NCBI GenBank assembly: GCA_016584305.1
Contig: JACEEZ010016253.1
Location: 967,501 to 1,031,500 of the forward strand
Direction: 5' to 3'
Source of the DNA: Chionoecetes opilio
Taxonomy: Eukaryota > Arthropoda > Malacostraca > Decapoda > Majidae
DNA: 64,000 nt
Position 1 is the first letter of the stretch, and each line of letters opens with the position of its first letter. The notes under the pieces are model-generated. The model did not search any database. It was given only the letters and a program-made list of their open reading frames with translations, and was not told the DNA's origin. The position numbers and the translations under genes are program-made. This document shows positions 1 through 28,745 of the stretch, piece after piece.

Positions 1-20
1 TCTCTCTCTCTCTCTCTCTC
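1..20. repeat. (TC)n microsatellite at window edge
   Basis: Pure TC repeat that probably continues beyond the window. Confidence 0.9.
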
Positions 21-529
21 GAATAGGATAAAAAAAAGTGAATCTCGTCTGTTTTGTAGTCGTTTCAGCTGAGATACTGTTTACAATAGTATACATTATG
101 AAGGAGAAGAAGGGGAAGCAGCAAGAAAAGAAGGAAGTACATGAAGACAAGGAATAAAAAAAGAGATGAAGTCATGAGAGAAAGGAAGAATGAAAGGACG
201 AGGGTAAAAGATAGATAGAAAAAAAGGTCAATACAGATAAAAGTCAGGAAAAAGGGAGATGAAGAAACGAATACCAGACAATGAGAAAGTAAAAGGAAGG
301 AAAGATAAAGAAAGGAACAAGGAAAGGAAAGAACAAAATAGTAAAGTGAGGATATAGTTATGAATGGGTGGATGGGTAATAATTATGAAAAAAGGAGAAA
401 AATTGGAATAGGTGATTGAAGGAAAAATTGAAATGGAGAGGAAGGAAAGGAGGGAGAAAGGTCCATCGTTGAATACAATTACAAAAAAACAAAAAAACTT
501 GTTAAATCCGTCTTGGCAGTAAAAAATAA

Positions 530-531
<2 letters not shown>
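21..531. other. Purine-rich sequence without a gene
   Basis: Long A/G-rich stretch with no credible reading frame, splice pattern or repeat ends. I see nothing functional in it. Confidence 0.5.
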
Positions 532-588
<57 letters not shown>

Positions 589-630
589 GCTCGCTCGCTC
601 TCTCGCTCTCTCTCTCTCTCTCTCTCTTTA
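532..630. repeat. (CT)n microsatellite
   Basis: CT repeat with a few interruptions (TCGCTCGC). The stretch 631-1097 that follows holds only a short TCTG tetranucleotide run near 1062-1080 and no supported gene. Confidence 0.9.
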
Positions 631-1097
631 AACTGACCTTTCGATAATATTTTTTGCTAAATGCCAAATAACATACCATTTATATCATACTATTTCCAAA
701 TCCTCCTCCTCTTGCAAATGACAGTGATTGCGATAAAAGGCTATCAATACTCTTAACAATTCCATTAATATAAAACACACCCAATATATCTGTACCTTAT
801 CATTGGCAATCACTTATAGAGGAAAATGTCGGAAGCTTAAACGTTATCAGTATACACGCAGCCTTGATTATAGGTAAAGACTCACCCAAGATTAACTGAC
901 TATCTATCATTTAACTTAACATTAAAAGTCAACTGATCTAGGACTAACAGGTGGGCCGCTAGGAGGGGATTGGTAGGGCGGCTGCGGCGGGGGGACAAAG
1001 AGTGGTGTAAAAGGAAAAAAAATTGAGTAGGAGATATACGAGTGATGATAGTAGTGAGCGTGTCTGTCTGTCTGTCTGTCACTGCCATTAATAATTA

Positions 1098-1246
<149 letters not shown>

Positions 1247-1822
1247 CCATAACCTCTAGAAAGAAAACCAGAAAACAGTTGTTCCTGGACATGAAACGAC
1301 CAATCCAAACTTAAGTGGAAGAGAAGGAGGAGGAGGAGGAGGAGGCAGAGAGGTTGTTGAAGACGTGGAAAGTCGTCGTTAGGATGACGGCCACTGCCTA
1401 ATCACCCTCCTTGAGGTGACTGCCCTACTCCGGCTGGTCAGCAGGTCAGGGCTACACGCAGATCCCCTCACCTGTCCTCTTGGTGACTCTCCAATTAGTA
1501 CGAGAGAGACAAGGAAGGGAGAGGGAGGGAGGCTGGGTGACCGAGATGGGGAGTGGAGTGAAGAGAAGGAACGGTGACAGAAGAGAAAAAACGAGGTTAA
1601 GGAGAGAGATGAGAGACATGGAGGAGATGGACAGAGGGGTTGAGAAGGAATGGCCATCCTCTTCTTCATCTCTACAAGGTGTCAAGAGTCAGAAACTGAT
1701 AACAAAAAATATATTAGTTGCTCTTTTATAGTGCTCGTTTTCTGCTACACTTTGGTTTTCTATCTTATTTTTAGATAGACTTATGTAATCTTAAATTACA
1801 TACCACTACATATGTAGTAGAG

Positions 1823-2358
1823 CAGCGTTTAACCTATGGGGGGGAGTCCCTGGGGGCGTGGGTAATTACCGAGGGGGCCGGGAGCCAAGAGTGAAAAAGG
1901 AAGAACTGTCAAGTATTTAACTTGAAGCTCGGCCTTCGCTTTAACATGAAGCTCGCTCGCGAGGGTGAGCGTCGCAAGAGAAGCAAGTACGGGTGAAGAA
2001 CCTCTGCGGTGACGCCATGTTTCACTAACTCCGTAGATTCTTATGCAATAGTATTTTTTATTATTTTTACTATTATTATTATTGTTATTATTACCATTAT
2101 TATTATAATAACGCGTAGCTTCTGGCTGCAGCGGCCTTCAAACGTGATCTAACTAAATCTGGTGGGTATATGCAAGGTGTTAATAAATAATTATGCGCAC
2201 AATATAAGTGTTAAAAACACGCATTTTTCAGTTTTTCTTTCCGATTCAGGATTATTTTGAAACATCTTGGTTGAAGAAGTGAAGGGGGGGGGGGGGGGCA
2301 TGGAGGTAAAGACCCACTACTAAAGGGGGCGTGGTGGCAGAAAGGTTAAGAAGCACTG
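1823..2358. mobile_element. Non-autonomous hAT-like DNA transposon
   Basis: The left end begins CAGCGTTTAACC and the right end is GGTTAAGAAGCACTG, giving imperfect inverted ends that start with CAG as in hAT elements. The 8 bases TAGTAGAG stand on both sides (1815-1822 and 2359-2366), an exact target duplication of the hAT length. The 536-bp interior has no transposase frame, so the element is non-autonomous. The superfamily is inferred from the ends and the duplication length. Confidence 0.8.
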
Positions 2359-2631
2359 TAGTAGAGGGAAGCTGGGGGAGAAGTACACGTTTTACGCACC
2401 AATGATTCTGTCAGATGACATTGTTTACCTACATCCCTGCCTTGTTACATGTTTGCCAAGCCTTCACTGACCACCCTAATATAACGTAATACGTAAAAAA
2501 TGAGGCAGCAGTTTATCTAAATTTATTCCATGCAACGAGAAAGAAAAATTCCCTTTTTCATGCTATCTCTCTCCTTATGTATATAGAAATAGTCAAAGCT
2601 AACCATTGATCACCCCGTCCCCTCACCTACC

Positions 2632-2726
2632 CTATCACAACCACCACCCTCGCCACCACCACCACCACCCTCACCACCACCACCACCCTCGCCACCGCCA
2701 CCACCACCACCCTCGCCACACTTTCC
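2632..2726. repeat. CCACCACCCTCG minisatellite-like tract
   Basis: Repeated CCACC and CCCTCGCCA units. The reverse strand reads as a Gly/Glu-rich low-complexity frame that I do not regard as a gene. Confidence 0.8.
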
Positions 2727-2922
2727 TATAGACGCCATTCCATCCACAACCGCCGTCCTGTCCACCCACCACGCCCTCACCGCCGCCTCAACACCTTCTC
2801 TCCCACACCCATACTTCACTACCATAACAACTTTGGGATTATTTACTACTCTCCTACATTCTAGTTTTAGTGATTTGTTTTCTATTTTTGTTCTTTTATT
2901 TCTTTCTAATGCATGTGTGATA

Positions 2923-19828
<16,906 letters not shown>

Positions 19829-19914
19829 TCTTACTGGGAGCGCCCTGCTGTCCATGTGTTATCGACGAGCCATTGTTCTCCATGCCACCGATCACACCTG
19901 CGGCTAAACGAGCA

Positions 19915-19920
19915 AATAAA
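19915..19920 (+). promoter_or_regulatory. Polyadenylation signal AATAAA
   Basis: AATAAA 87 bases after the stop codon of the PAN-like gene, the likely 3' end signal. Confidence 0.6.
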
Positions 19921-20119
19921 AGTGATTTAGAAAAATATCCAACCAATGGGCCATTGCACTGAGTTTTATGATCCTGTTGGAGCCTGTGAATCTCACTCAA
20001 ATATACATGGTTTGAGGACTTCATAGATAATTTGTTGTACATGCTTCTATAGTTTTGTTCAAATCAAAAGATTATTCAAATTCATTTAACAAATGTGACA
20101 TTGGTGTCTAGAATGTATA

Positions 20120-21855
20120 TCAAGTATAGGCGTCCAGCCTCTGGCCCCTTTGCTTTTGGCTCAGTTCTTGAGGCTGGAACGTGGCAGCGAGCGGGTGCAA
20201 AACCGAAGTTTATTTAGCACTAATTAAATCATTACGCTAATTACTCATTAAGGGTTTGTTCTACGCAAAAAGTTTGTTTCACAGACCCCCATTGATTTTG
20301 ACAGCACTACTTGCATGTCAAATTTCAGCTCAATCCGACAATATTTAGGAGAAGTGATACACTTTTTTGGCTCACGAATGGTTCCACTCCCCTTACACGA
20401 ATGGGTCTTATGGTAAGTGGCAGCTCGCTTCGCTCGCTGCCAATAAAATGAAAATATCAAGTATAGGCGTCCAGCCTCTGGCCCCTTTGCTTTTGGCTCA
20501 GTTCTTGCGGCTGGAACGTGGCAGCGAGCCACGTTCCAGCCAATTAACTCATTACGCTAATTACTCATTAAGGGCTTGTTCTACGCAAAAAGTTTGTTTC
20601 ACAGACCCCCATTGATTTTGACAGCACTACTTGCATGTTAAATTTCAGCTCAATCCGACAATATTTAGGAGTAGTTTACGCTAATTACTCATTAAGGGCT
20701 TGTTCTACGCAAAAAGTTTGTTGCACAGACAGCAATTGATTTTGACAGCACTACTTGCATGTCAAAGTTTAGCTCAATCCGACAATATTTAGGAGTAGTT
20801 ATACACTTTTTGGCTTAAACTTGGTTCCACGGGTCTTATGGTAAGAAGCAGTTCGCTTCGCTCGCTGCCAATAATTAATATATGCGTACAAGTCATTATT
20901 TTCTCCATCAAGTATAGGCGTCCAGCCTCTGGCCCCTTTGCTTTTGGCTCAGTTCTTGCGGCTGGACCGTAGCAGCGAGGTCAAAGTGCTTTTAAAATAC
21001 CTAGTCTACAGACCTAAATTTAGTTCATAATGATATGATATGATACCCAATAACTATAGCGAGGATCACTTTTGTACTTCATAAGAAAAATAAATTGTTA
21101 TTGTAAAACCCAAATTTATTTAGCACTAATTAAATCATTACGCTAATAACTCATTAAGGGCTTGTTCTACGCAAAAAGTTTGTTGTACAGACCCCCATTG
21201 ATTTTGACAGCACTACTAGCATGTCAAATTTCAGCTCAATCCGACAATATTTAGGAGTAGTTATACACTTTTTGGCTCACGAATGGTTCCACTCCCCTTA
21301 CGCGAACGGGACTTATGGTAAGTGACAGCTTGCTTCGCTCACTGCCAATAAAATCAACTTGTACATACGATTCCCGATTCGGTAAACGTTTCATTTAGTC
21401 AATATAGCATTATATCCTCGTAGACATTTAGAGTAATGCATCAAGTATAGGCGTCCAGCCTCTGGCCCCTTTGCTTTTGGCTCAGTTCTTGCGGCTGGAA
21501 CGTGGCAGCGAGCCACGTTCCAGCCAATTGACTCATTACACTAATTACTCATTAAGGGCTTGTTCTACGTAAAAAGTTTGTTTCACAGACCCCTATTGAT
21601 TTTGACAGCACTACTTGCATGTCAAATTTCAGCTCAATCCGACAATAAGTAGGAGTAGTTTACGCTAATTACTCATTAAGAGCTTGTTTTACGCAAAAAG
21701 TTTGCTTCACAGACCTCCATTGATTTTGACAGCACTACTTGCATGTCAAATTTCAGCTCAATCCGACAATATTTAGGAGTAGTTATACACTTTTTGGCTT
21801 AAACTTGGTTCCACTGGTCTTATGGTAAGAAGCAGCTCGTTTCGCTCGCTGCCAA
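20120..21855 (+). mobile_element. Cluster of four Helitron-like units
   Basis: Units: 20120-20443, 20457-20871, 20908-21348, 21441-21855. Each begins TCAAGTATAGGCGTCCAGCC and ends with a GC-rich hairpin (GGCAGC..GCTGCC) plus AA. Each is preceded by A and followed by T, with no target duplication. A-T insertion, a 5' TC and a 3' hairpin are Helitron traits, but the last bases are CCAA rather than CTRR, so the class is inferred. Units 2 and 4 contain an internally repeated ACTCATTAAGGGCTTGTTCT block. No protein is encoded. Confidence 0.6.
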
Positions 21856-21859
21856 TTAA

Positions 21860-22454
21860 TGAACAACTATTACCATATTCATTGTTTGTTGCCAGACGAG
21901 TGTACAGCAACTTTTGTCATTGTACGACAAGGTCAAAGGTGGTGAGACTGGTGACGTTCAGGGAGAGGAGTTGCGTGTAGCACTACACGGTGGTAGTGGA
22001 GGCATGGACACGGCAGCAGCAAGTGTTCAAGGGTTTCCTGGACGTTCATGCGCTAGGGGCAGTTATAGTATACTGGTAAACACAAGCGACTAGCTTCGTC
22101 AGCGATCGTCACTCCTGTTTACATTATACAAACATCGTACTTTGGCAGGGCTGTGTTTATGTTAAAAATGTTGGATGGCGAAATTATCTATGGCGTTAAC
22201 ATGATTTTTATAGAATAAGAAATCATACAACCCTTGTGCGAACATCTATAGTCTTTCAGCATCAATGGAGACACATATTCACCGAAACATTTTGACGTAA
22301 TACTTCCTTAGAGGCTTGCGGACCATGCAGGAGTATAGCATACTTTCAAATACTATTTCTTCAAACCAATGTTCATGATATGGACATGAGTATATCAAAA
22401 CCATTGGTTTTATTAGTTAAAACCTGATATTCAACACAAGAACACTTAAGAGTC
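21860..22454. other. Sequence without a supported gene
   Basis: Bases 21900-22090 stay open on the plus strand after a possible acceptor (TTGCCAG), but no partner exon, start or family match is visible. Confidence 0.4.
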
Positions 22455-22710
22455 GGTACGGGCCTCAGGCCCGTACCGAGAGTCATAATGAAGGGCGAGC
22501 GACAACCTTCGTCGACTGAGGAAGGGTACCATAAAAGGGATATTTTTCGGAACGAAGAGTAGCGACGAAGGTCGGCACGAAGACACGGGGGTGCGTGCCG
22601 ACCTTCGACCGTCGTCGCTGCTCTTCGTTCCGAAAAATATCCCTTTTTGTTACCCTTCCTCAGTCGACGAAGCTTGTCGCTCGCCCTTCATCATGACTCT
22701 CGGTACAGCC
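22455..22710. mobile_element. Foldback element with GGCCCGTACC ends
   Basis: A small palindrome GGTACGGGCC-TCA-GGCCCGTACC precedes GAGAGTCATAATGAAGGGCG. The sequence then folds back on itself over about 105 bases (ACGAAGAGTAGCGACGAAGG is mirrored) and closes at CATGACTCTCGGTAC. A related element is nested in a Helitron at 58731-59446. Confidence 0.7.
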
Positions 22711-23725
22711 CCCTTCACACATTCCATAATGGAACCACGAACGCGCCAACAATGCAATGCGCAGCGCCGTCATAGTCCTGGTTATGGGTCCATCGTGACC
22801 GAACGTGACTCACGCTCGTGACGCACTCGGCCGAGGCCACGAAAAGTTAGTACATTCACTAAAAAATCGGGAAGCTCCCCGAATTTTGTACCCAACGCAG
22901 TGCTATCGTAAGTCTATCGTGACGCTATCGTTATCTATGTAGCAGCTTCGTGATACTGGGCCATATTCAAGAATTTTTCTCCACCCGTTGTGTCGGTTTT
23001 TGGTATACAAGAATCAAAATACGACGCGACGCGTCGAGCTCAGGGGTGGAGGTTTGTCAGCTGATTCCCGACAACTTGCACATCCCCCCTTCACCCCGCT
23101 CTCCACTCATTCCATCGTATTTCTTCCCAGACCATTACAGGAGAGTTTTCAACACAACCGAGAGTGACAGCCATACACTGTGAATGCACACGTGTCATCA
23201 TTAAGGTAAAATCTGGTCCAGGAGGCCTTATATAGGTGTGTGAACTTGTGAGGAAGCCAGGCGGCGGCGGGAGGGTGGAGGGCAGCCATTGTGTGGAGCA
23301 GTGGTGGCGGGCCGTTCAAATGTACTCGCACGCATCACTCAGGCCAATTTTTTCTGCACCAACGCCTCAGACAAGTGGCGAACACTAACTTAGCTATTAT
23401 TCATGTTCACTATCATATTCGCGTTATATTCATACATATTCATGTTCATATTCGCGTTCATGGCACCGTCATGGCACTGTCGTGGTTATCGTAGCTCTAT
23501 CGTGACGACAAAATGACCGTTTATTTTCCATTCATGACTTAGTCTTACAGCTATCATGACTTCATCGTGACCATCTTACGACTGTCATGACACATACTTA
23601 CAGGCAACGTGACATTGTTGTGAGGCTATCGTGGTCTGCGTTTATCGTGGTAAAATTTCACGTTAGCGTCAATAATCAAATTAGTGGCGCTATCGTGGTT
23701 CGATTATGGAATGTGTGAAGGGAGC
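22711..23725. mobile_element. Inverted-repeat DNA element rich in CACGATAG motifs
   Basis: CCTTCACACATTCCATAATG at the left is mirrored at the right by ATTATGGAATGTGTGAAGG. Subterminal sequence repeatedly contains CACGATAG or its complement. No transposase frame. A truncated copy lies at 63004-63195. It directly abuts the foldback element to its left, so the two may be one composite. Confidence 0.65.
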
Positions 23726-23745
23726 TTACGGGCCTGAGTAACTTA

Positions 23746-24057
23746 CAGTCGTTAAATAACATATAAAATATTGGTCGCTAGCACCCAGTTGTCCGCAAAT
23801 TACCTATACAATCAAGATTTATGGACATTTGGAACGGGATCTTAATATTCAGTGCAGTGGCCTATTATGTGCGTGGTGTCGTAACCTAAGTATAGAGCTG
23901 TTCAATAAGTCCAGAGCCATTACATTATTTTATAGCCATCCATTTGAAAGCTCGTTTTCTTCTTGAACAAAGCGTAAAAGAAAATGAAAAAGTTTTGCAG
24001 GGATGACTCGTGTAATATCCATGTATGTTACGTACTAAGTGTCTCGTGCACCCTCAT
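23746..24057. other. Sequence without a supported gene
   Basis: A/T-rich spacer between two transposons; nothing recognised. Confidence 0.5.
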
Positions 24058-24319
24058 AATGGACCCATTTACTCAAACCTAAAACACGGAGTATTATGAA
24101 GTTTTGGATGCAATATAGGCTACATATCACTGTACTCATATTCTTTTTGCTGAGAAATGCACCATAAATTAAATATATGGCTTTTTTTGGCCCAAAATAT
24201 CACAACACGACGGAATGCGCTGTGATTGGTTGTGACGTAGTAGGCGCAGACTCAGATCTCGCCTGATCAGCTGATCGGCTTGTTTTGGTTCAGCAGACCG
24301 CAGTACCTATCCATTCAAC

Positions 24320-24511
24320 ATGTCCCAGACAAAAAGAACATATTATGCTTGTTTTGTGCCAATGTGCAAAAACATAACAATTAAAGCTCCAGAGAATGTG
24401 TTCATAACTATGCCTAAAGACAAGAAAAAGAGGAAACAGTGGTGGATGTCTGCAAGGCGTGATTTCTCGATGAAGGAAAATTCATACTATTGCTGTGAAG
24501 ACCATTTTGAT
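24320..24511 (+). CDS. THAP-type zinc finger exon
   Basis: The exon encodes about 64 residues from MSQTKRTYYACFVPMC to CCEDHFD. The C-x4-C pair, a WW within KQWWMSARRDF and the C-x2-H pair in CCEDHF match the C2CH zinc finger of THAP domains, which bind DNA in P-type and other transposases and in host regulators. A GTATTA donor follows directly after the Asp codon; without splicing the frame stops 11 codons later. It lies at the 5' end of a transposon, so a transposase N-terminus is more likely than a host regulator. Later exons are not recognisable. Confidence 0.6.
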
Positions 24512-24645
24512 GTATTATTAATGTATGTGCTTGTGCATGGATAAGTAACTTGCAAATTATATGTAGCTGTGGGGCTTTAGCTGAGCTGTGATAAGTTGCG
24601 GGAGTGGTATGCAGTATGCAAGACTTTTGAGGTAGGGATGAGACA

Positions 24646-25481
24646 AGATCACTGATCTTGTTTTTGCCGATGATGCAGTAATCTTTGCTGAGTCGCTGGA
24701 GGTCCTGGTGATGGCTCTCGAGGCGCTGCACGAGGAGGCAAAGCCTTTGGGACTTGAGGTCTCCTGGCTCAAGACCAAGGTCCAGGTGTTTGGAGACTTA
24801 TTAGATGAAGCAGTACAGTCTGTTCATGCGTGTGGCGAGGACATTGAGATCTTGGAAAGTTTTACATACCTTGGTAGCGCAGTCCATAATGACGGCGGGT
24901 CACGTCAAGAAGTCTTACGGCGGATTGGCATAGCCCATGGTGTTATGGACTCGCTCAGCGGGAGTATTTGGCGTTGTCGGTACCTGTGCAGGAGGACAAA
25001 GATCTGGATCTTCAAGTCGCTTGTGATCCCTGTCTTACTCTATGGTTGTGAGACATGGACACTAAATAGTGACTTGAAGAGACGAATCAATGCCTTTGGT
25101 AATAAGTGTCTTCGCAGAATCATGGGGTATCGCTGGGATGATTACGTGTCAAATCAGCGATTGCACCGTGAGACTGAATCGAGGCCTATTACCTGCATAG
25201 TCCGTCAGCGCAAACTTCGGCTATATGGGCATGTGGCACGCTACCCTGAAACCGATCCTTCCCATCGGGTTGTATCTGTAAGAGACAATCCGGCGTGGAG
25301 GAGGCCAAGGGGGCGCCCACAAGGCTCGTGGCTGGGGCAAGTTGATGTTTCTTGTCGAGAGCTGCTTGGTATGGGAAAGGAGCCTGCATGGGAACTCGCG
25401 CGTGGTGACCCCCGGGAGTGGCGTCGTAGGGTGGGCGAGGCGACGCGCCCCCCGGCGTATGCCCCTAATGATTGATTGATT
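24646..25481 (+). pseudogene. RTE-like LINE, 5'-truncated copy
   Basis: GATGAGACA stands on both sides (24637-24645 and 25482-25490), an exact 9-bp target duplication. The insert encodes the RT catalytic box FADDAVIFAES, then LGLEVSWLKTKVQVFG, FTYLGSAVHNDGGS, the YGCETW motif and a C-terminal WRRPRGRPQGSW region. It stops at PPAYAPND and the 3' end is a TGATT tail. Upstream RT and endonuclease are missing. The open, undamaged frame and near-identity to the copy at 54301 suggest recent activity. Confidence 0.85.
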
Positions 25482-25719
25482 GATGAGACAGGCTGGGTTT
25501 TTCATGTTATGTATACAACACGCAGTGAGTTAGATAAAATTATAGAGTCCTTTCCCGCCCTTATTAGTGTTTTTTCCTCCAGACCTTCACAGATCCCTTC
25601 AGATACCTCTAAACTGTAATTATAAAGTGGGGGGGAGATGCCCCCTTCACCCCCCTCCCCTCCTTAACGACCCCCCTGGACCCCTCAAAAATATAATATG
25701 TTTAATATTACTAATCTAA

Positions 25720-25810
25720 CCTCACTATAACCTAACCTAACCTAATCTCACTAATAACCTCATAGCGAGACCCCCTAAAAAAAATAATTACTAACCTAAC
25801 CTACCCTTGT
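25720..25810. repeat. Degenerate CCTAA tract
   Basis: CCTAACCTAACCTAA (25731-25745) and further CTAACC units scattered over about 90 bases. They resemble the arthropod telomere unit but are short and interstitial. Confidence 0.5.
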
Positions 25811-25853
25811 AAAATTTTAGTTATATTTTACTAACCTAACTAATCTTACTAAC

Positions 25854-26445
25854 TTGCATTACCCCTACTACCGCAAGATGACCAGTAATCCTCCTTCAAG
25901 TGATGTAGTAGGTATTCACTGTGTTTGTGAATATGTAAGTTGTACTTTATAAGGAAAAAATGGATAGACAGAGATAAGTGGCCCGTGACACCAGACAAGT
26001 GATGACTTCTGGGATCGGCATTCCTTATAGGGAGCTTAAATGAACCTACAATGACATGTATAACTAGACAGATAGAAGAACTCATAGAGGAACAGGTAGA
26101 AATGTATGGTTAGTAAAGGTTGTAGTGGTGAGTAGAGTGACGAAGGGTGTATGTTTTGCTTATGTGGGGAAAGAAAGCCATACATTTCTACCTGTTCCTC
26201 TATGAGTTCGTCTATCTGTCTAGCTGTACATGTCATTGCAGGTTCATTTAAGCTCCCTATAAGGAATGCCGATCCCAGAAGTCATCACTTGTCTGGTGTC
26301 ACGGGCCACTTATCTCTGTCTATCCATTTTTTCCTTATAAAGTACAACTTACATATTCACAAACACAGTGAATACCTACTACATCACTTGAAGGAGGATT
26401 ACTGGTCATCTTGCGGTAGTAGGGGTAATGCAAGTTGGTGTATTA
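25854..26445. repeat. Large inverted repeat inside the THAP transposon
   Basis: The left arm from ACTTGCATTACCCCTACTAC and the right arm ending GTAGTAGGGGTAATGCAAGT are near-perfect reverse complements over roughly 250 bases, with a spacer of about 80-100 bases around 26110-26180. Open frames in the arms mirror each other and are not genes. Confidence 0.9.
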
Positions 26446-26678
26446 GTAGGTAGTACATATAGTAGCGGCCGCTTCACAGCTGTTTTGCTCTGTTGTCTGC
26501 GCTGTTGACGTCACAACATGGCGCCAGTCGTTTTAGAGCGTATAAATGTTCCTGTACTTAAATTGGCTGTATCATCAAAAATACTGTTCACATAGAAAAA
26601 TCAACATCACTGCCCAACTATATGAGGCGTGAAGATTTCAAATCAATCGTTACCTCAAGTAGAGGAAACGGGCCCATT

Positions 26679-27423
26679 ATATAATGTATCTCGGACACTA
26701 AAGGTCAGTAGAAGACCGATCCTTGCTAACTACTATATTCATACTACAGACATACATATATACTTACAAAAAAAAATCCTTCCTTTGCCGCCGATCCTTT
26801 TTATGCGAATTTTTAAAGTTTTTTAGGAGGTTAAAACGTGGGGTTATCATTCACTCCGTAGCTATTCATCGTCAACGTGAACCACCACTCACATGAATAA
26901 ATGTCAAATATGCATTTTATACTGATGCATTTTTCAGGGGCACAAAACATTGTAATCTTATGCATTGTTGTCTTTGTCTTAGCTAACGTAGCATAAAAAG
27001 AAAGCTGGTATTATGCCAGGTGCTGCAGTGATAAATATTGCCAGAATACATTGAGAATACATTGATAAAAGATTAGTAAATTAAATGGCCATTGTGAAAA
27101 AAGAAGCCAACGCTTAGTGTTAAATATTGGTTTTGCTTATAATGCTGATACAAATAATGAATGGAATAGGCAGCACTGCCACTGTGAGCATAGTATACGA
27201 GATTTTGTACAATTTTGAAACCATAAGCTGATAAGCATTAACTTTAAGCTTTCCTATACATGAATAGTTATAACTTTAACCAATACCTATCTTTGTAATG
27301 CTAAAGTGTAGTAAATATTCAAAGTAAAAGATAGAATTTCTTCACCATACTGATTATGATTTTGTAAAGCCACTCACCACACACACCTCACACGGCAGCG
27401 GGGCCCTGGGGGATGATAGCCGC
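26679..27423. other. A/T-rich sequence without a supported gene
   Basis: No repeat ends, credible reading frame or RNA gene seen. Confidence 0.5.
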
Positions 27424-28072
27424 CAGGGGCGTATTTAGGATCTTGAACCATTGGGGGCTGAGCCCAGCCAAGAGATCTTAAATTTTTTACAGGATAATTT
27501 TCAATTTATTTATGAGTATAATGAAAATAAGATGTGAGACACTGTGCGCTACCAAAAGGGTCCGGTAATTTGCTTAGGATAACTTTCGAAACATGAAATA
27601 AAAATAAAATTAAGACAATCTGAGTTGGGGTTCAACTTCGTTATTATATTTATTTTCATCAGTAGGAGTAAAACCCTAAGAAAAAGAGAGCTTTGTCGTG
27701 ATGAAGCAGTCATATAGATTGTATATTCCCAATGCTTTGTTCAGTACTGAAATCTGACCAACCTTGGTTTTATAACTACTTTTTATATATTTTTACATCA
27801 CAAAAGACTGGCCAAGGACACACAAAAATGCACTTCGATCTGTTAACTCTGTGTGTTGTCCATCTGATAATCTCTTCTTCACCTTTCCTGTCGGTCTGTT
27901 GGTGTCTCCTCTGTCATGCACTTCTCATCTCCTCTGTTCTCTCCACCTCTCTCATGTCCTGCTCATAAAAAGGATGTCATCAGCATACGCTAAGTAACAT
28001 CTAACCAAATATCTTGTTTTTTTACTATAATTTTATGTTGCCCCAGTCAGAGCTTATCTTATTTTTGTGAGG

Positions 28073-28105
<33 letters not shown>

Positions 28106-28177
28106 TTTGAGATCCGGGGCTATTCATAAAACATTCGGGGCTACAGTCCCCAATGCCCAGGCCTAACTACGCCCATG
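27424..28177. mobile_element. hAT-like element with CAGGGGCG ends
   Basis: CAGGGGCGTATTTAGG at the left and CCTAACTACGCCCATG at the right are inverted repeats (14 of 16 bases agree). No clear target duplication remains. An A(26) run lies at 28076-28102. Inside are reverse-strand LINE scraps: ATCACAAAAGACTGGCCAAG (27799), shared with the LINE at 39727, and an AYADDI box at 27972-27990. Confidence 0.55.
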
Positions 28178-28193
28178 TTACCTGCGTTGCTAC

Positions 28194-28454
28194 TACCGTA
28201 GATAACACTATAGTCGCCAGTCACTTACCACTACACTAATGTCGCCAGGCACAATATATTACGAATTCTAGCATCACTACAGACTTTTATGTGCCACTGA
28301 AGACATGTAGTGTGATGTACATAATATACACTTCTGTGCATGCCTCTTCAGTGGTACATAAAAGTCTGTAGTGATGCTGAAATTCATAATATATTGTGCT
28401 TGGCGACATTAGTGCAGTGGCACGTGACTGGCGACTATAGTGTTATCTACGGTA
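28194..28454. repeat. Foldback repeat
   Basis: TACCGTAGATAACACTATAG at the left is mirrored by CTATAGTGTTATCTACGGTA at the right. Arms are about 110 bases with few mismatches. No coding capacity. Likely a MITE or a transcribed hairpin. Confidence 0.8.
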
Positions 28455-28483
28455 GGGTCACCGGCGGGTAGTCTCTTCACCAA

Positions 28484-28675
28484 CACCCGGCCGCATATTA
28501 ACAATACGCTCGCCTTTTCGGCAGACCCTTCAACCCCCCGCAATGGCGCCTCCTCCAGCCGCTTGGCTCCGCCCACTCTTGAGTTTGAGCTTGAGTTGGG
28601 AGTCACCCTGTAGGATCTCTGTAATAAGAGGGTACCGCCATTCATAGGCCCTATGTTAAACGCTACTGGGCGCCA

Positions 28676-28745
<70 letters not shown>

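Larger units (their letters stand above)
24058..26678 (+). mobile_element. THAP-domain DNA transposon, copy 1
   Basis: The left end AATGGACCCATTTACTC and the right end, read inverted, AATGGGCCCGTTTCCTC, form terminal inverted repeats. The left arm carries a THAP-encoding exon (24320-24511). The right arm carries a large palindrome (25854-26445) and a stretch with GGCGCCATGTTGTGACGTCA. An RTE-like LINE (24646-25481) is inserted inside. Copy 2 (49804-51679) has the same layout in reverse. No transposase catalytic region is visible, so copy 1 is probably non-autonomous. I do not recognise the family. Confidence 0.65.

Noticed and set aside
21900..22090. Open plus-strand segment after TTGCCAG
   Set aside because: No partner exon, no family match, and it ends in non-coding sequence.
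25720..25810. Telomere sequence
   Set aside because: Only three consecutive CCTAA units with decayed neighbours; not a telomere or a convincing interstitial telomere block.
25849..26453. Two similar frames on opposite strands
   Set aside because: They are the same sequence read from the two arms of the large palindrome.
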